Positions 16,153 through 24,169 of a DNA stretch of 41,537 nucleotides are shown here, piece after piece; position 1 is the first letter of the stretch, and each line of letters starts with the position of its first letter. Below the pieces are notes generated by a model that was not told the origin of the DNA, made no database searches, and was given only the letters and a program-made list of their open reading frames with translations. Location: positions 1 through 41,537 of the forward strand of contig CAMBSL010000021.1 of assembly GCA_945870455.1 (NCBI GenBank), written 5' to 3'. Made by a program: the position numbers and the translations under genes. The stretch comes from Pirellula staleyi DSM 6068 (GTDB lineage Bacteria; Planctomycetota; Planctomycetia; Pirellulales; Pirellulaceae).

Positions 16153-17475
16153 TTAGATTTCAAGGAAAAGGCGAGACGGATCTTCGATGACTTCTTTGAT
16201 GGTTTTCAGAAACGTAACCGCTTCGCGACCATCGATGACCCTGTGATCATAGGTCAGCGCGAGGTACATCATCGGGCGTATGACAACTTCGCCATTGAGT
16301 GCAATCGGTCGCTCTTGAATGGAGTGCAGTCCTAGGATACCGCTTTGAGGAGGATTGACGATTGGAGTTGAAAGCAACGAGCCGTAGATGCCGCCATTGC
16401 TGATCGTAAACGTTCCGCCTTCAAGATCTTCGGGCATGAGTTTATTGGCGGTCGCTCTGGATGAGAACTCACCAATGCTGCGTTCGATCTCTGCAAAACT
16501 CATCTTTTCGACGTTGCGCAGAACTGGAACGACGAGTCCTTTGCCGCCGCCGATCGCGATGCCGATATCACAGTAGTGGCGGTATACAACGTTGTTACCG
16601 CGAATTTCTGAATTGACGGACGGATAACGCTTGAGTCCCTCGCAAGCCGCTTTCGCAAAGAAGGACATGAACCCCAACTTGACGCCATGCTTGTCCACAA
16701 ACGCCTCTTTGTATTTGTTTCGAAGCTGCATGACGGGTTGCATATCGACCTCGTTGAAAGTCGTCAGCAAAGCAGCATTGTGCTGTGCTTGAACCAAACG
16801 TGTTGCAATCGTGCGGCGGATCATGCTCATGGGCTTGATCTCTTCGCTACGGTTCGGTGTTCCCTGCATGAGATTTTGCGCCGGGGCAGCGGACGCTTGC
16901 TTGGGCGGGGCGGAGCTCGTAACGCCTGTTACCGCTTTCGCGGGACTAGTCACCGGTGCGGGAGCAGTCACCGGCGCTGCTGCAGTTGCCGGTGCGGCAG
17001 TTTGCGAAACGAACCGGGCGACGTCTTCTTTGAGCAATCGACCACCAGGTCCCGATGCGGAAACCTGCGATGCGGAAAGGTGATTGTCGTCAAGCATACG
17101 ACTTGCAGCTGGCATCACCCTAGCGGGCTCTGTGCCGACACTTTGAGGTTGCGCGGCGAACGCAGTGGTCGGTGCCTGTGTCAAACTTGCGTTTGGAACG
17201 CTTGGCGATTGAACTGGCGTCGGTGCGGCTGCTCCCTTGGGAGCCGGTTGAAAAGTTGCAATGACGTCGCCAACGGTCGCGAATTCTTCGCTCTGCCGAA
17301 GAATCTTTACTAAAATCCCATCCTCAGGAGCGGAGATCTGAACCGATGCTTTTTCCGTTTCAAGGTCGACCAGGTCCGTACCTCCAGCGACCCAGTCCCC
17401 TTCTTTCTTAAGCCATTGGCCAATCTGGACTTCGGAAACGCTTTCGCCAACGGATGGAACGATAATTTCGGTCAT
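16153..17475 (-). CDS. sucB: 2-oxoglutarate dehydrogenase E2 (dihydrolipoyl succinyltransferase)
   Basis: The product has 440 residues from the ATG at 17475. The longer frame to 17565 adds 30 unrelated residues. Domains in order: lipoyl domain (1-80, lipoylated K42 in DLETEKASV), a long Ala/Pro linker, an E3-binding domain (about 130-165, [11 protein letters not shown]...[11 protein letters not shown]), a second Ala/Pro/Thr linker, and the acyltransferase core with the catalytic [13 protein letters not shown] (H411, D415). It transfers the succinyl group to CoA in the TCA cycle. The E1 and E3 genes are not in the window, so an assignment to a different 2-oxo acid complex is possible, but the core sequence favours the succinyl enzyme. 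Confidence 0.9.
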   Translation of the reverse strand: MTEIIVPSVGESVSEVQIGQWLKKEGDWVAGGTDLVDLETEKASVQISAPEDGILVKILRQSEEFATVGDVIATFQPAPKGAAAPTPVQSPSVPNASLTQAPTTAFAAQPQSVGTEPARVMPAASRMLDDNHLSASQVSASGPGGRLLKEDVARFVSQTAAPATAAAPVTAPAPVTSPAKAVTGVTSSAPPKQASAAPAQNLMQGTPNRSEEIKPMSMIRRTIATRLVQAQHNAALLTTFNEVDMQPVMQLRNKYKEAFVDKHGVKLGFMSFFAKAACEGLKRYPSVNSEIRGNNVVYRHYCDIGIAIGGGKGLVVPVLRNVEKMSFAEIERSIGEFSSRATANKLMPEDLEGGTFTISNGGIYGSLLSTPIVNPPQSGILGLHSIQERPIALNGEVVIRPMMYLALTYDHRVIDGREAVTFLKTIKEVIEDPSRLFLEI

Positions 17476-17620
17476 AAAACGTGTTGGTTGAGGGAGTAAT
17501 AATCTACGGAAAAGTATCGCAATATTTGCAGCTAAAAGCATATAGTAAGTGCCGATCCATGTCACCCGTCACTTGGCCGCGAACCCGAAGAATGAACCGA
17601 ACTAGGAAAACGAACGCGTT

Positions 17621-18625
17621 ATGACGAGCAATCCACAACTTTCAGCCTCGAAAGCGACTTCCCCGTCGCCCTCCCCGATTCAAGCGAAACACCAAGTCCA
17701 ACTAGGGAATTCGGATCTTTTTGTGAGCCGTATTGGACTTGGCTGCTGGCCTATGGCCGGAATCACTTCGTTGGGTATTTCCGACCAGGAATCCATCGCG
17801 ACCGTTCACGCAGCCCTCGACCACGGCATCAATTTTTTCGATACAGCCTACGCTTATGGTTACGACGGACGAAGCGATCATGTCCTGCGAAACGCTTTGC
17901 AATCGAGGCGTGGCGACGCAATCATCGCTCACAAGGTGGGTCTTCATTGGGATGCCCAACGTCAGCGGTGCGTCGACGGAACGCCGGCAACACTGATCAA
18001 GAATGCACAGGAATGCCTGAAGCGACTGGATACCGACTACGTGGATGTGATGTATTTGCACACTCCTGATCCGAATGTCCCGATCGAGGACTCGGCGGGT
18101 GCGATTGCTGAGATATGCAAGCGAGGCTGGGCTCGCTACGCGGCGGTTTCGAATGTCGATTTGGAACAGGCCATACGATTCAGTGCGATTTGCCCGCTGG
18201 TTGCGATCCAACCCTACTTCAACATGTTTCAGCAGGATGCGGTTCAAGCATTGCTGCCGATTGCGAAGTCGCAGAACATCTCAATGGTCTGCTATTGGGT
18301 GCTCATGAAAGGTCTGTTGTCTGGCAAACTACAGCGCGATCATGTGTTTGATCCTGCCGATCGTCGGTTAACCTACCCGATCTTTCAGGGCCAGGCATGG
18401 CAAAGGGCTCAGGACTTGCTCGACCGGCTTCGTTCCATTTCAAGCGAGCTGGGTTGCACCGTGGCGCAAATGGTGATCGCGTGGACGCTTACGAAAAGTG
18501 GTGTCGATGTTGTGCTGCTCGGTGCCAAACGGCCCGAGCAATTGATCGAATCCGCTCACGCTTTAGAATTGCAGCTTACACCGGAAATAACTGCACAAAT
18601 GGATAGCTGGATTGAAGTCGAATAG
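17621..18625 (+). CDS. Aldo/keto reductase
   Basis: This is a 334-residue NADP(H)-type oxidoreductase with a TIM barrel fold. The catalytic tetrad is visible: Asp and Tyr in FFDTAYAYGYDG, Lys in IIAHKVGLHW and His in MYLHTPDPN. The C-terminal phosphate-binding loop is LLGAKRPEQL. A Ser/Pro-rich stretch of about 25 residues precedes the barrel. It is transcribed divergently from sucB and no operon partner is seen. It belongs to the large group of planctomycete AKRs whose substrates are not predictable from sequence. Confidence 0.9.
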   Translation: MTSNPQLSASKATSPSPSPIQAKHQVQLGNSDLFVSRIGLGCWPMAGITSLGISDQESIATVHAALDHGINFFDTAYAYGYDGRSDHVLRNALQSRRGDAIIAHKVGLHWDAQRQRCVDGTPATLIKNAQECLKRLDTDYVDVMYLHTPDPNVPIEDSAGAIAEICKRGWARYAAVSNVDLEQAIRFSAICPLVAIQPYFNMFQQDAVQALLPIAKSQNISMVCYWVLMKGLLSGKLQRDHVFDPADRRLTYPIFQGQAWQRAQDLLDRLRSISSELGCTVAQMVIAWTLTKSGVDVVLLGAKRPEQLIESAHALELQLTPEITAQMDSWIEVE

Positions 18626-18791
18626 GCAAAAACCGTCCGCAACTATTGCATCAACACAGAGATTACTATCTTGCTGTAGAATGGGCGGCGCAGCGAAACC
18701 GAACCGACCGAACCGAATCATTTTTTGAGAGTGCTTGCGATGTAATGAGCACATCCGGAGGTCGTAGGCAAACCGGAACGAGAATGAAACG

Positions 18792-20120
18792 ATGAATTCG
18801 GAAACAGAGGAAAATGGTGTCGGCCTCGCCCTTCATTGGAAGATTCTCATCGGGTTGGCTGTTGGAGCGGTTGCAGGACTAATTTGCAACGTTTATCTGG
18901 ACCCCGAGAGTTCAAAAACACTCTCGGCAATTGCAGAAACGGTCGGTCAAGTCTTTTTACGGCTCATCTTTATGGTGGTCGTGCCTTTGGTATTTTGCGC
19001 GCTTACGTTAGGTGTTGCGGGAATAGGTGACGCTCGCAAACTTGGCCGTCTGGGTCTTCGGACACTTCTCATGACGATCCTTTTTTCCAGTTGTTCTGTC
19101 CTGATTGGCCTTTCACTGGCCAATGTCATTCGACCTGGAGGGCGGTTGTCAGCTGAATCGCGAGTTCAATTGCGAGAGAAATACACCGTTGAAGCAAATA
19201 TCACCACTGCGAAAGCGAAAGCAGCTAAATCTCTTAAAGACGCCCTTTTGGACATTATTCCAAAAAACCCACTTCAAGAAGCGGTGGGTTCTCTCGATGG
19301 TAGCTCACCTGGAAGTGGCATGTTGGGAGTCATGTTCTTTTCGCTTTGCATGGGTGTTGCGTTGACTGTCATTGGCGACAAAGCCAAACCTGTTTTAGAT
19401 TTCTTAGATGGATTCTATGAAGCGGTCATGGCGATCATTCGATTCGCAATGCGACTCGCCCCCTTTGGCGTTGCTGGACTCGTCTTTGCCATGACCGCTA
19501 CCCTAGGATTGGATATCATCCAAGCTTTATTCTGGTTTGTATTGACGGTAATCTGTGGTTTGCTGATCCAGTTGCTGGTTGTCTATTCGCTCGCCATTTA
19601 TTTCATTGCACGCAAGTCCCCCATGGCTTTCTTCAGGGATATCTCAGAAGTGCTCTTAACCGCTTTTGCCACGTCCTCATCGAACGTAACGCTGCCAACT
19701 TCTTTGAGAGTCGTCGATGAAAAATTGAAACTCGATCGGCGAGTATCTCACTTCGTGCTCACCGTTGGATCTACGGCCAATCAGAATGGTACCGCACTTT
19801 ACGAAGGGCTGACTGTACTTTTTATTGCACAAGTTTTTGGTATCGAGTTGTCGATTTCGCAGCAAATAGTAGTTGTGTTGATGTCTATCCTCGCGGGTTT
19901 GGGGACTGCCGGCGTCCCTGGAGGTTCGCTGCCACTTGTTGTGCTGGTGTTGCAATCGATTCAAGTCCCCGTCGAGGGAATTGGAATCATTATGGGGGTT
20001 GATCGATTGCTTGACATGTCCAGAACGACGGTCAACGTCGCCGGTGATGTTGTGGTAGCGACCTGCGTGAATCGCTGGGAAGTTGATGATCTTCGGGACG
20101 AAGTGGGACCGTCGAACTAG
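18792..20120 (+). CDS. Dicarboxylate/amino acid:cation symporter (DAACS family)
   Basis: The 442-residue inner-membrane transporter couples uptake of dicarboxylates or acidic amino acids to Na+ or H+. It has about eight membrane spans and two re-entrant loops. Signatures present are the serine-rich loop ATSSSNVTLPTSL, TVGSTANQNGTALYEG (in place of the usual NMDGT motif) and GVPGGSLPLVVLVLQS with DRLLDMSRTTVNVAGD at the C-terminus. A hydrophilic insertion lies at about 115-165 between helices. The NMDGT to NQNGT change may shift ion or substrate preference. Upstream is a short C-C-G-A-A-C-rich stretch near 18695-18717 of no known role. Confidence 0.9.
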   Translation: MNSETEENGVGLALHWKILIGLAVGAVAGLICNVYLDPESSKTLSAIAETVGQVFLRLIFMVVVPLVFCALTLGVAGIGDARKLGRLGLRTLLMTILFSSCSVLIGLSLANVIRPGGRLSAESRVQLREKYTVEANITTAKAKAAKSLKDALLDIIPKNPLQEAVGSLDGSSPGSGMLGVMFFSLCMGVALTVIGDKAKPVLDFLDGFYEAVMAIIRFAMRLAPFGVAGLVFAMTATLGLDIIQALFWFVLTVICGLLIQLLVVYSLAIYFIARKSPMAFFRDISEVLLTAFATSSSNVTLPTSLRVVDEKLKLDRRVSHFVLTVGSTANQNGTALYEGLTVLFIAQVFGIELSISQQIVVVLMSILAGLGTAGVPGGSLPLVVLVLQSIQVPVEGIGIIMGVDRLLDMSRTTVNVAGDVVVATCVNRWEVDDLRDEVGPSN

Positions 20121-20127
20121 TGCGAGA

Positions 20128-21000
20128 TCAACCTTCTCGGTTGGATTTCAACCCAGAATTGAGCATGGAACAAGCGGTGTAAATCACCACGACGACGACA
20201 AGCCATTTAACCGCATCAAGCGGTAGCGACTTGACGATCCAAGCCGCGATGGCTACCGCGGGCAATCCAAGCAGCGTTAATCCGAGAGCCGATTTTGCGT
20301 CGTATTTGCCGGACTGAATGAACCGGTAACTCGCGATGGGCATCAAAAACGCGCAGGACCCCATCATCAGTGGAAACGCCGTGGTTTCGGTCATGCCAAG
20401 CAAGCCGACCATCACCATGATGGGAGCGTATGCCCCAACGCCGATGGTCATCAACGCACCGAACACAAAATTCCCGATGAATCCTAATGCCAAAAAGCCA
20501 CCGGACAATCCGATCGCGTCATTCCCTTGAGGATAAAAACCGAGCAATCTCCCGAGGATGAATGCAACCGCTACCAATAGCGATATTCCCATCGCAATCT
20601 GGATTTTATGCTTTGGCAGGCTCGTCACGAAAGCAACTCCGAAATAGGATCCTAGGCCCGATGCGATAATCAGAAGCCAGAGTGTGGTCGGATCAATTTC
20701 AACAACTTGGATATAGATGAGAGCTTGCAATATCGTTGGCAAAGTGTGCCCAACATTCAGTGTTCCTGGAATTTTGTCGTCGTCGACGACTTTGCCAAAT
20801 CGAAATAGAGCGGTTGTGACTGCAAACGATCCTACGCCGAGGGTGTCTAAGAAGTCGGTCACAAATCCAATCAAACACTGCAGCGGGTTTGGCCAAATCG
20901 AACCTTGGGGTTGCCTTCGTAGCGAGTAACCCCAAAAAAGCGAGAAAAGGATTGCAATACCTGCAAGAAGCACTAGCAGCGTAGTTTTCGGATCCGGCAC
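20128..21000 (-). CDS. TauE/SafE family sulfite/anion exporter-like permease
   Basis: The 290-residue protein has about eight membrane helices in two homologous halves, as in TauE/SafE transporters of sulfur oxyanions or organosulfonates. It starts with GTG at 21000; no ATG fits the N-terminus. The first half carries DFLDTLGVGSFAVTTAL, the second FVFGALMTIGVGAYAPIMVMVGLLGM. It is convergent with the symporter, leaving 7 bp between stops and no room for a terminator. The substrate is not identifiable, although sulfite or sulfate export would suit an organism with sulfatases. Confidence 0.85.
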   Translation of the reverse strand: MPDPKTTLLVLLAGIAILFSLFWGYSLRRQPQGSIWPNPLQCLIGFVTDFLDTLGVGSFAVTTALFRFGKVVDDDKIPGTLNVGHTLPTILQALIYIQVVEIDPTTLWLLIIASGLGSYFGVAFVTSLPKHKIQIAMGISLLVAVAFILGRLLGFYPQGNDAIGLSGGFLALGFIGNFVFGALMTIGVGAYAPIMVMVGLLGMTETTAFPLMMGSCAFLMPIASYRFIQSGKYDAKSALGLTLLGLPAVAIAAWIVKSLPLDAVKWLVVVVVIYTACSMLNSGLKSNREG

Positions 21001-21242
21001 AATTCAGCCCCTAGAAAATCGTATTTAATAAGTCTTGGACGAAAATGGTTGAGAAGTTCTTTAGGTCGGAACAATCACGGTGCTCTAAAGTGTATTCGAC
21101 ACGCTGCCCAAATGTTCTGTTTGGACAAACTACGCAACCGCACCACGAACGACGTAAACTGTTGATGTTAAAAAAACCATTAGTTGACTGGCTATGCTGT
21201 GTCGGGCAGCAGTGTAATCTGGTTTTTGCTGGTGCCATCGAT

Positions 21243-21902
21243 TCATACCGATGTTAGCCAACCTCGCGCCAACGCAAACCGAAAAATTTCGGCACGGCTT
21301 CGGAGTCCCAACTTCAACATCGCACGAGCCTTATGCGTGTCCACTGTTTTTACGCTAATATCCAGCTGAATTGCTATCTCCTTGTTCGTATAACCCTTGG
21401 CCAAATAACGTACAACTTCCACCTCGCGATCGGTGAGTCCTCCTCCAGAGGGTACCGCTGACGCCGACAGCCCTGTCAAAAATAACCCGTCGACTAAGTC
21501 ATGAACGATGGATGGATCAAGGTAACGTTCACCCTTTGAGACCGCACGAATAGCGAGGAGCAGTTCTTCCGACGCAGATCGCTTAAAGAGATAGCCTGTA
21601 ACTCCAAGTCGCACCATATGTTGTATGTATGCAGGGTCTTCGTTGGCTGTCAATGTTAGCAAGTGCGATGTGCTCCCTCTGGCCTTGAGCTCGGTAATCA
21701 ATTCCAAGCCGTTCATGACCGGCATACTGATGTCGAAAACGATCACATCGGGATCAAGTTTTGCGATTAGCTCCAATGCTTCTTTTCCGTCCGATGCCTC
21801 TCCAAGAACGAGAAGGTCTGGTTGTGAGTCTATAAGTAACCGCAATCCATGACGGACAACTTGATGGTCTTCGACTAGGATAACTTTAATCTTCTCCGAC
21901 AT
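21243..21902 (-). CDS. NarL/FixJ-type response regulator, orphan
   Basis: The product has 219 residues from the ATG at 21902, which has GAGGAG 7 nt upstream. The frame is open to 22154, but the extra 84 residues are not receiver-like. The receiver domain (5-120) has acidic residues E11-D12, phospho-acceptor D57 in VIVFDISMP and K107. The C-terminal LuxR-type helix-turn-helix (about 150-210) reads LTDREVEVVRYLAKG...KTVDTHKA. It therefore binds DNA after phosphorylation. No histidine kinase is adjacent. It follows the exb genes on the same strand, 248 bp downstream of the last. Confidence 0.92.
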   Translation of the reverse strand: MSEKIKVILVEDHQVVRHGLRLLIDSQPDLLVLGEASDGKEALELIAKLDPDVIVFDISMPVMNGLELITELKARGSTSHLLTLTANEDPAYIQHMVRLGVTGYLFKRSASEELLLAIRAVSKGERYLDPSIVHDLVDGLFLTGLSASAVPSGGGLTDREVEVVRYLAKGYTNKEIAIQLDISVKTVDTHKARAMLKLGLRSRAEIFRFALARGWLTSV

Positions 21903-22150
21903 TGAAACTCCTCGTAGACGAAAACGGACGTTTAACGAGTTTTCGCATGATCGGAAGATTTTGCAATCGGCACTTTCGCAAAGATCATCGAGCCATTCCA
22001 AGTTGGGTTGAAAGCTAGCCGTCGACGACACTCTATCGTCGGCGGGAATCTTCGGCGGCACAGAAAAGATACCACACGACATCGAACTCGATGTTGCGTC
22101 CGTTTCAATCGGCCAATCCATTGGGGCGCACGACTCGATGAACGATGAAA

Positions 22151-22903
22151 TCAATCGAATTCTTCGACGACGGACATTTGGAATTTAGCGAAATCGGCTT
22201 CTCGGGCCGCGTCCATGCATGCAACGACAGCACCATGCTTGCTGTCCTCGTGCGCCTGAATAATGACGTTGGGCGGTTGATCTTCGTAGAGAAGGCGAAG
22301 ATCTTTGAGGACGACCACTAATTCTTGGCGACTCGAAGCATCTTGAGTTCCGCCATTGGGTGAAATGATCGTGTAGGCACTAAACTCATCGACTTGGATG
22401 ATCATCTTTTCGGCTGGATCTTCGACTACGCTCGTTGGGTTTGAGCTAGCCTCATCGCTCACTGGCGGTTTGGTTCGAATACCCTTTTGGATACTGAACG
22501 AGGCAGTGAGCATAAAGAAAATTAGCAAGAGAAACGCCACATCCACCATCGGCGTAATGTCCCACTCCAAATCTTCCTTTTCTTTCTTATGGTTCTCGCC
22601 TTTGATCGATCGAGGAGGCCGCTTGAGTGAATCGAAAGTAGTCGCCTCCGCATCGAGACTCTCCGCAACCACTGTGCTAGGCTTGGAAGGTACTAGGGGG
22701 TTCAATGCAGGGAACGGGAGGGGCCCAGGAACTAGCGTAGGCACAACCGCACCTGGTTGACGATTATCTTCGAGTTCCGTCGAGCTCTTTTTGGGGACAG
22801 TCAACGCGATGTCACACGCTGGGCAACGGACTTGTCGACCTTGGAATCGATCGGTAGTTACGATCGATTTAGAGCAGGATGGGCAGTCAAATCGAATGCT
22901 CAT
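22151..22903 (-). CDS. ExbD/TolR protein with N-terminal zinc ribbon
   Basis: The product has 250 residues. An N-terminal zinc ribbon (C7, C10, C27, C30) is joined by a proline-rich linker to an ExbD/TolR module. In that module DITPMVDVAFLLLIFFML (D121) carries the membrane aspartate that couples proton flow to force. The periplasmic domain follows to residue 250. ExbD normally has only a short cytoplasmic tail before this helix, so the 110-residue zinc-ribbon extension is unusual. It starts 5 nt after the second ExbD gene and acts with the ExbB-like protein to energise a TonB-type or Tol-type machine. The TonB partner is not in the window. Confidence 0.88.
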   Translation of the reverse strand: MSIRFDCPSCSKSIVTTDRFQGRQVRCPACDIALTVPKKSSTELEDNRQPGAVVPTLVPGPLPFPALNPLVPSKPSTVVAESLDAEATTFDSLKRPPRSIKGENHKKEKEDLEWDITPMVDVAFLLLIFFMLTASFSIQKGIRTKPPVSDEASSNPTSVVEDPAEKMIIQVDEFSAYTIISPNGGTQDASSRQELVVVLKDLRLLYEDQPPNVIIQAHEDSKHGAVVACMDAAREADFAKFQMSVVEEFD

Positions 22904-22908
22904 TGCGC

Positions 22909-23352
22909 TTAGTGCTCCACTGCAATCATGATGTCATACTCTGGGTTCATGACGCTTGCAGCAGCTCTCTGAACGCGAACGATTTCCGAGGTACGTACGG
23001 ATGGCTCACCTTGAATGAGCAGATATCTTTTCTTTTCGTCTTGAAAGGCTTCGGAAATAAACTCCGCAATTTCAGCGGACTGTTGCTCCGGATCATTCGA
23101 GAACGGTTTTCCCTTGAACGTGCTCACGGCGGCGGTATCGGCTGCGCCGCGTGATTTAATACAGAGTACGACGGCGTCATGAATGGCTGCCATCTCACCA
23201 TTTTTGGCTTTCGGAAGAACAGCAACATTTTGCGGTGCCATTCGTGCCGAAACCATGAAAAATATGAGTAGCAATAAAACGACGTCGATCATCGGAGTGA
23301 TGTCAAATTCGCCATCAAATCCCTTTTTCTTGGTCTTCTTAGTACGCAGCAT
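22909..23352 (-). CDS. ExbD/TolR biopolymer transport protein
   Basis: The 147-residue protein has a short basic N-terminus (RTKKTKKKG), one membrane helix with the proton-carrying D23 in DITPMIDVVLLLLIFFM, and a periplasmic ExbD domain. It lies between the ExbB-like gene and the zinc-ribbon ExbD, so two different ExbD subunits are made from one operon. Two ExbD copies per cluster are common in planctomycetes and may allow a hetero-oligomer. Confidence 0.92.
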   Translation of the reverse strand: MLRTKKTKKKGFDGEFDITPMIDVVLLLLIFFMVSARMAPQNVAVLPKAKNGEMAAIHDAVVLCIKSRGAADTAAVSTFKGKPFSNDPEQQSAEIAEFISEAFQDEKKRYLLIQGEPSVRTSEIVRVQRAAASVMNPEYDIMIAVEH

Positions 23353-23387
23353 CTCGTTCCTGCCAGCCTTGACTTGTAATTCGGCGT

Positions 23388-24035
23388 TTAGCCAGCTCGG
23401 AATTTACGCTTCTGAACATGATGAAGGGATTCGAAAAGGCGATTCATACCGAACACAACCAGTTCCTCCATTTGCCGGATTCGATTGCTGATCGATGCCA
23501 TCGCGGTCAGCAGTGCCACCGTGATTAGCAAGCCAATAAGCGTGTGCTCCAGAGCCATTCGAATGTCGCGCAGCAATTGCTTTGTGGGCTCCGCTGCGGT
23601 GGCTGTTTCTAGCGTTTCGAACGCACTCATCATTCCCGCAACCGTTCCAATCAATCCAAGCATCGGAGCTGCTTTAATGATCGTGGAGATCCACGAGAGT
23701 CGGTTCTCAACATCAGACATAACATCAAACTGGAAACGATCCATAAGCCAACTTTCCAGCTTTTCCGTTTCCATATCGCGATTATCCATAGCCAGGACAA
23801 CCATCATGGGGATCGCTCGCTTGTCTCCCTCGCACAAAGTCAAGACGGAATCAACATCACCTGCTCGCAGGTGATGTTCGACTTTATCGAGAAAATCATT
23901 CTGCTCTTTCTCGCTTTTAAATCGCTTGTCACCGATACGAGTCCAAACCATAACCATGCAAAAAAGGCCCCAGAAGGCGGCTGCTCCCAAAACGTAGTAG
24001 TCAGCATGCCCCACAAACTCATAGACACTTCCCAT
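23388..24035 (-). CDS. MotA/TolQ/ExbB proton channel family protein
   Basis: The product has 215 residues from the ATG at 24035. A TTG start eight codons earlier is less likely. There are three membrane segments: about 12-32, then two after the cytoplasmic loop in IIKAAPMLGLIGTVAGMMSAF and LEHTLIGLLITVALLTA, the hallmark ExbB/TolQ pore helices. With the two ExbD proteins downstream it forms a proton-driven stator complex in the cytoplasmic membrane. Gene spacing (35, then 5 nt) indicates an operon. Confidence 0.9.
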   Translation of the reverse strand: MGSVYEFVGHADYYVLGAAAFWGLFCMVMVWTRIGDKRFKSEKEQNDFLDKVEHHLRAGDVDSVLTLCEGDKRAIPMMVVLAMDNRDMETEKLESWLMDRFQFDVMSDVENRLSWISTIIKAAPMLGLIGTVAGMMSAFETLETATAAEPTKQLLRDIRMALEHTLIGLLITVALLTAMASISNRIRQMEELVVFGMNRLFESLHHVQKRKFRAG

Positions 24036-24169
24036 CGGCCGAAGATCCTTATTCCTCAAATGGTTTGATGCGAAGTCCTAGTTGGTTCGCAGATTTTTAT
24101 CTTAAATCGGGACACCTCCTATCGGCTATGAGTAGTTTCAGGAGATCATGGTAGGGTTTTTCCCTGTCG

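Noticed and set aside
18695..18717. CCGAAC-rich direct repeats upstream of the symporter
   Set aside because: Too short and irregular to separate from chance or assign a role.
21045..21257. Small open frames on both strands between TauE and the response regulator
   Set aside because: Overlapping frames of similar length in AT-rich intergenic DNA, with no motifs and no good start.
21903..22150. N-terminal extension of the response regulator (84 codons)
   Set aside because: The receiver domain starts right after the ATG at 21902, which has a strong GAGGAG site; the extension has no family pattern.
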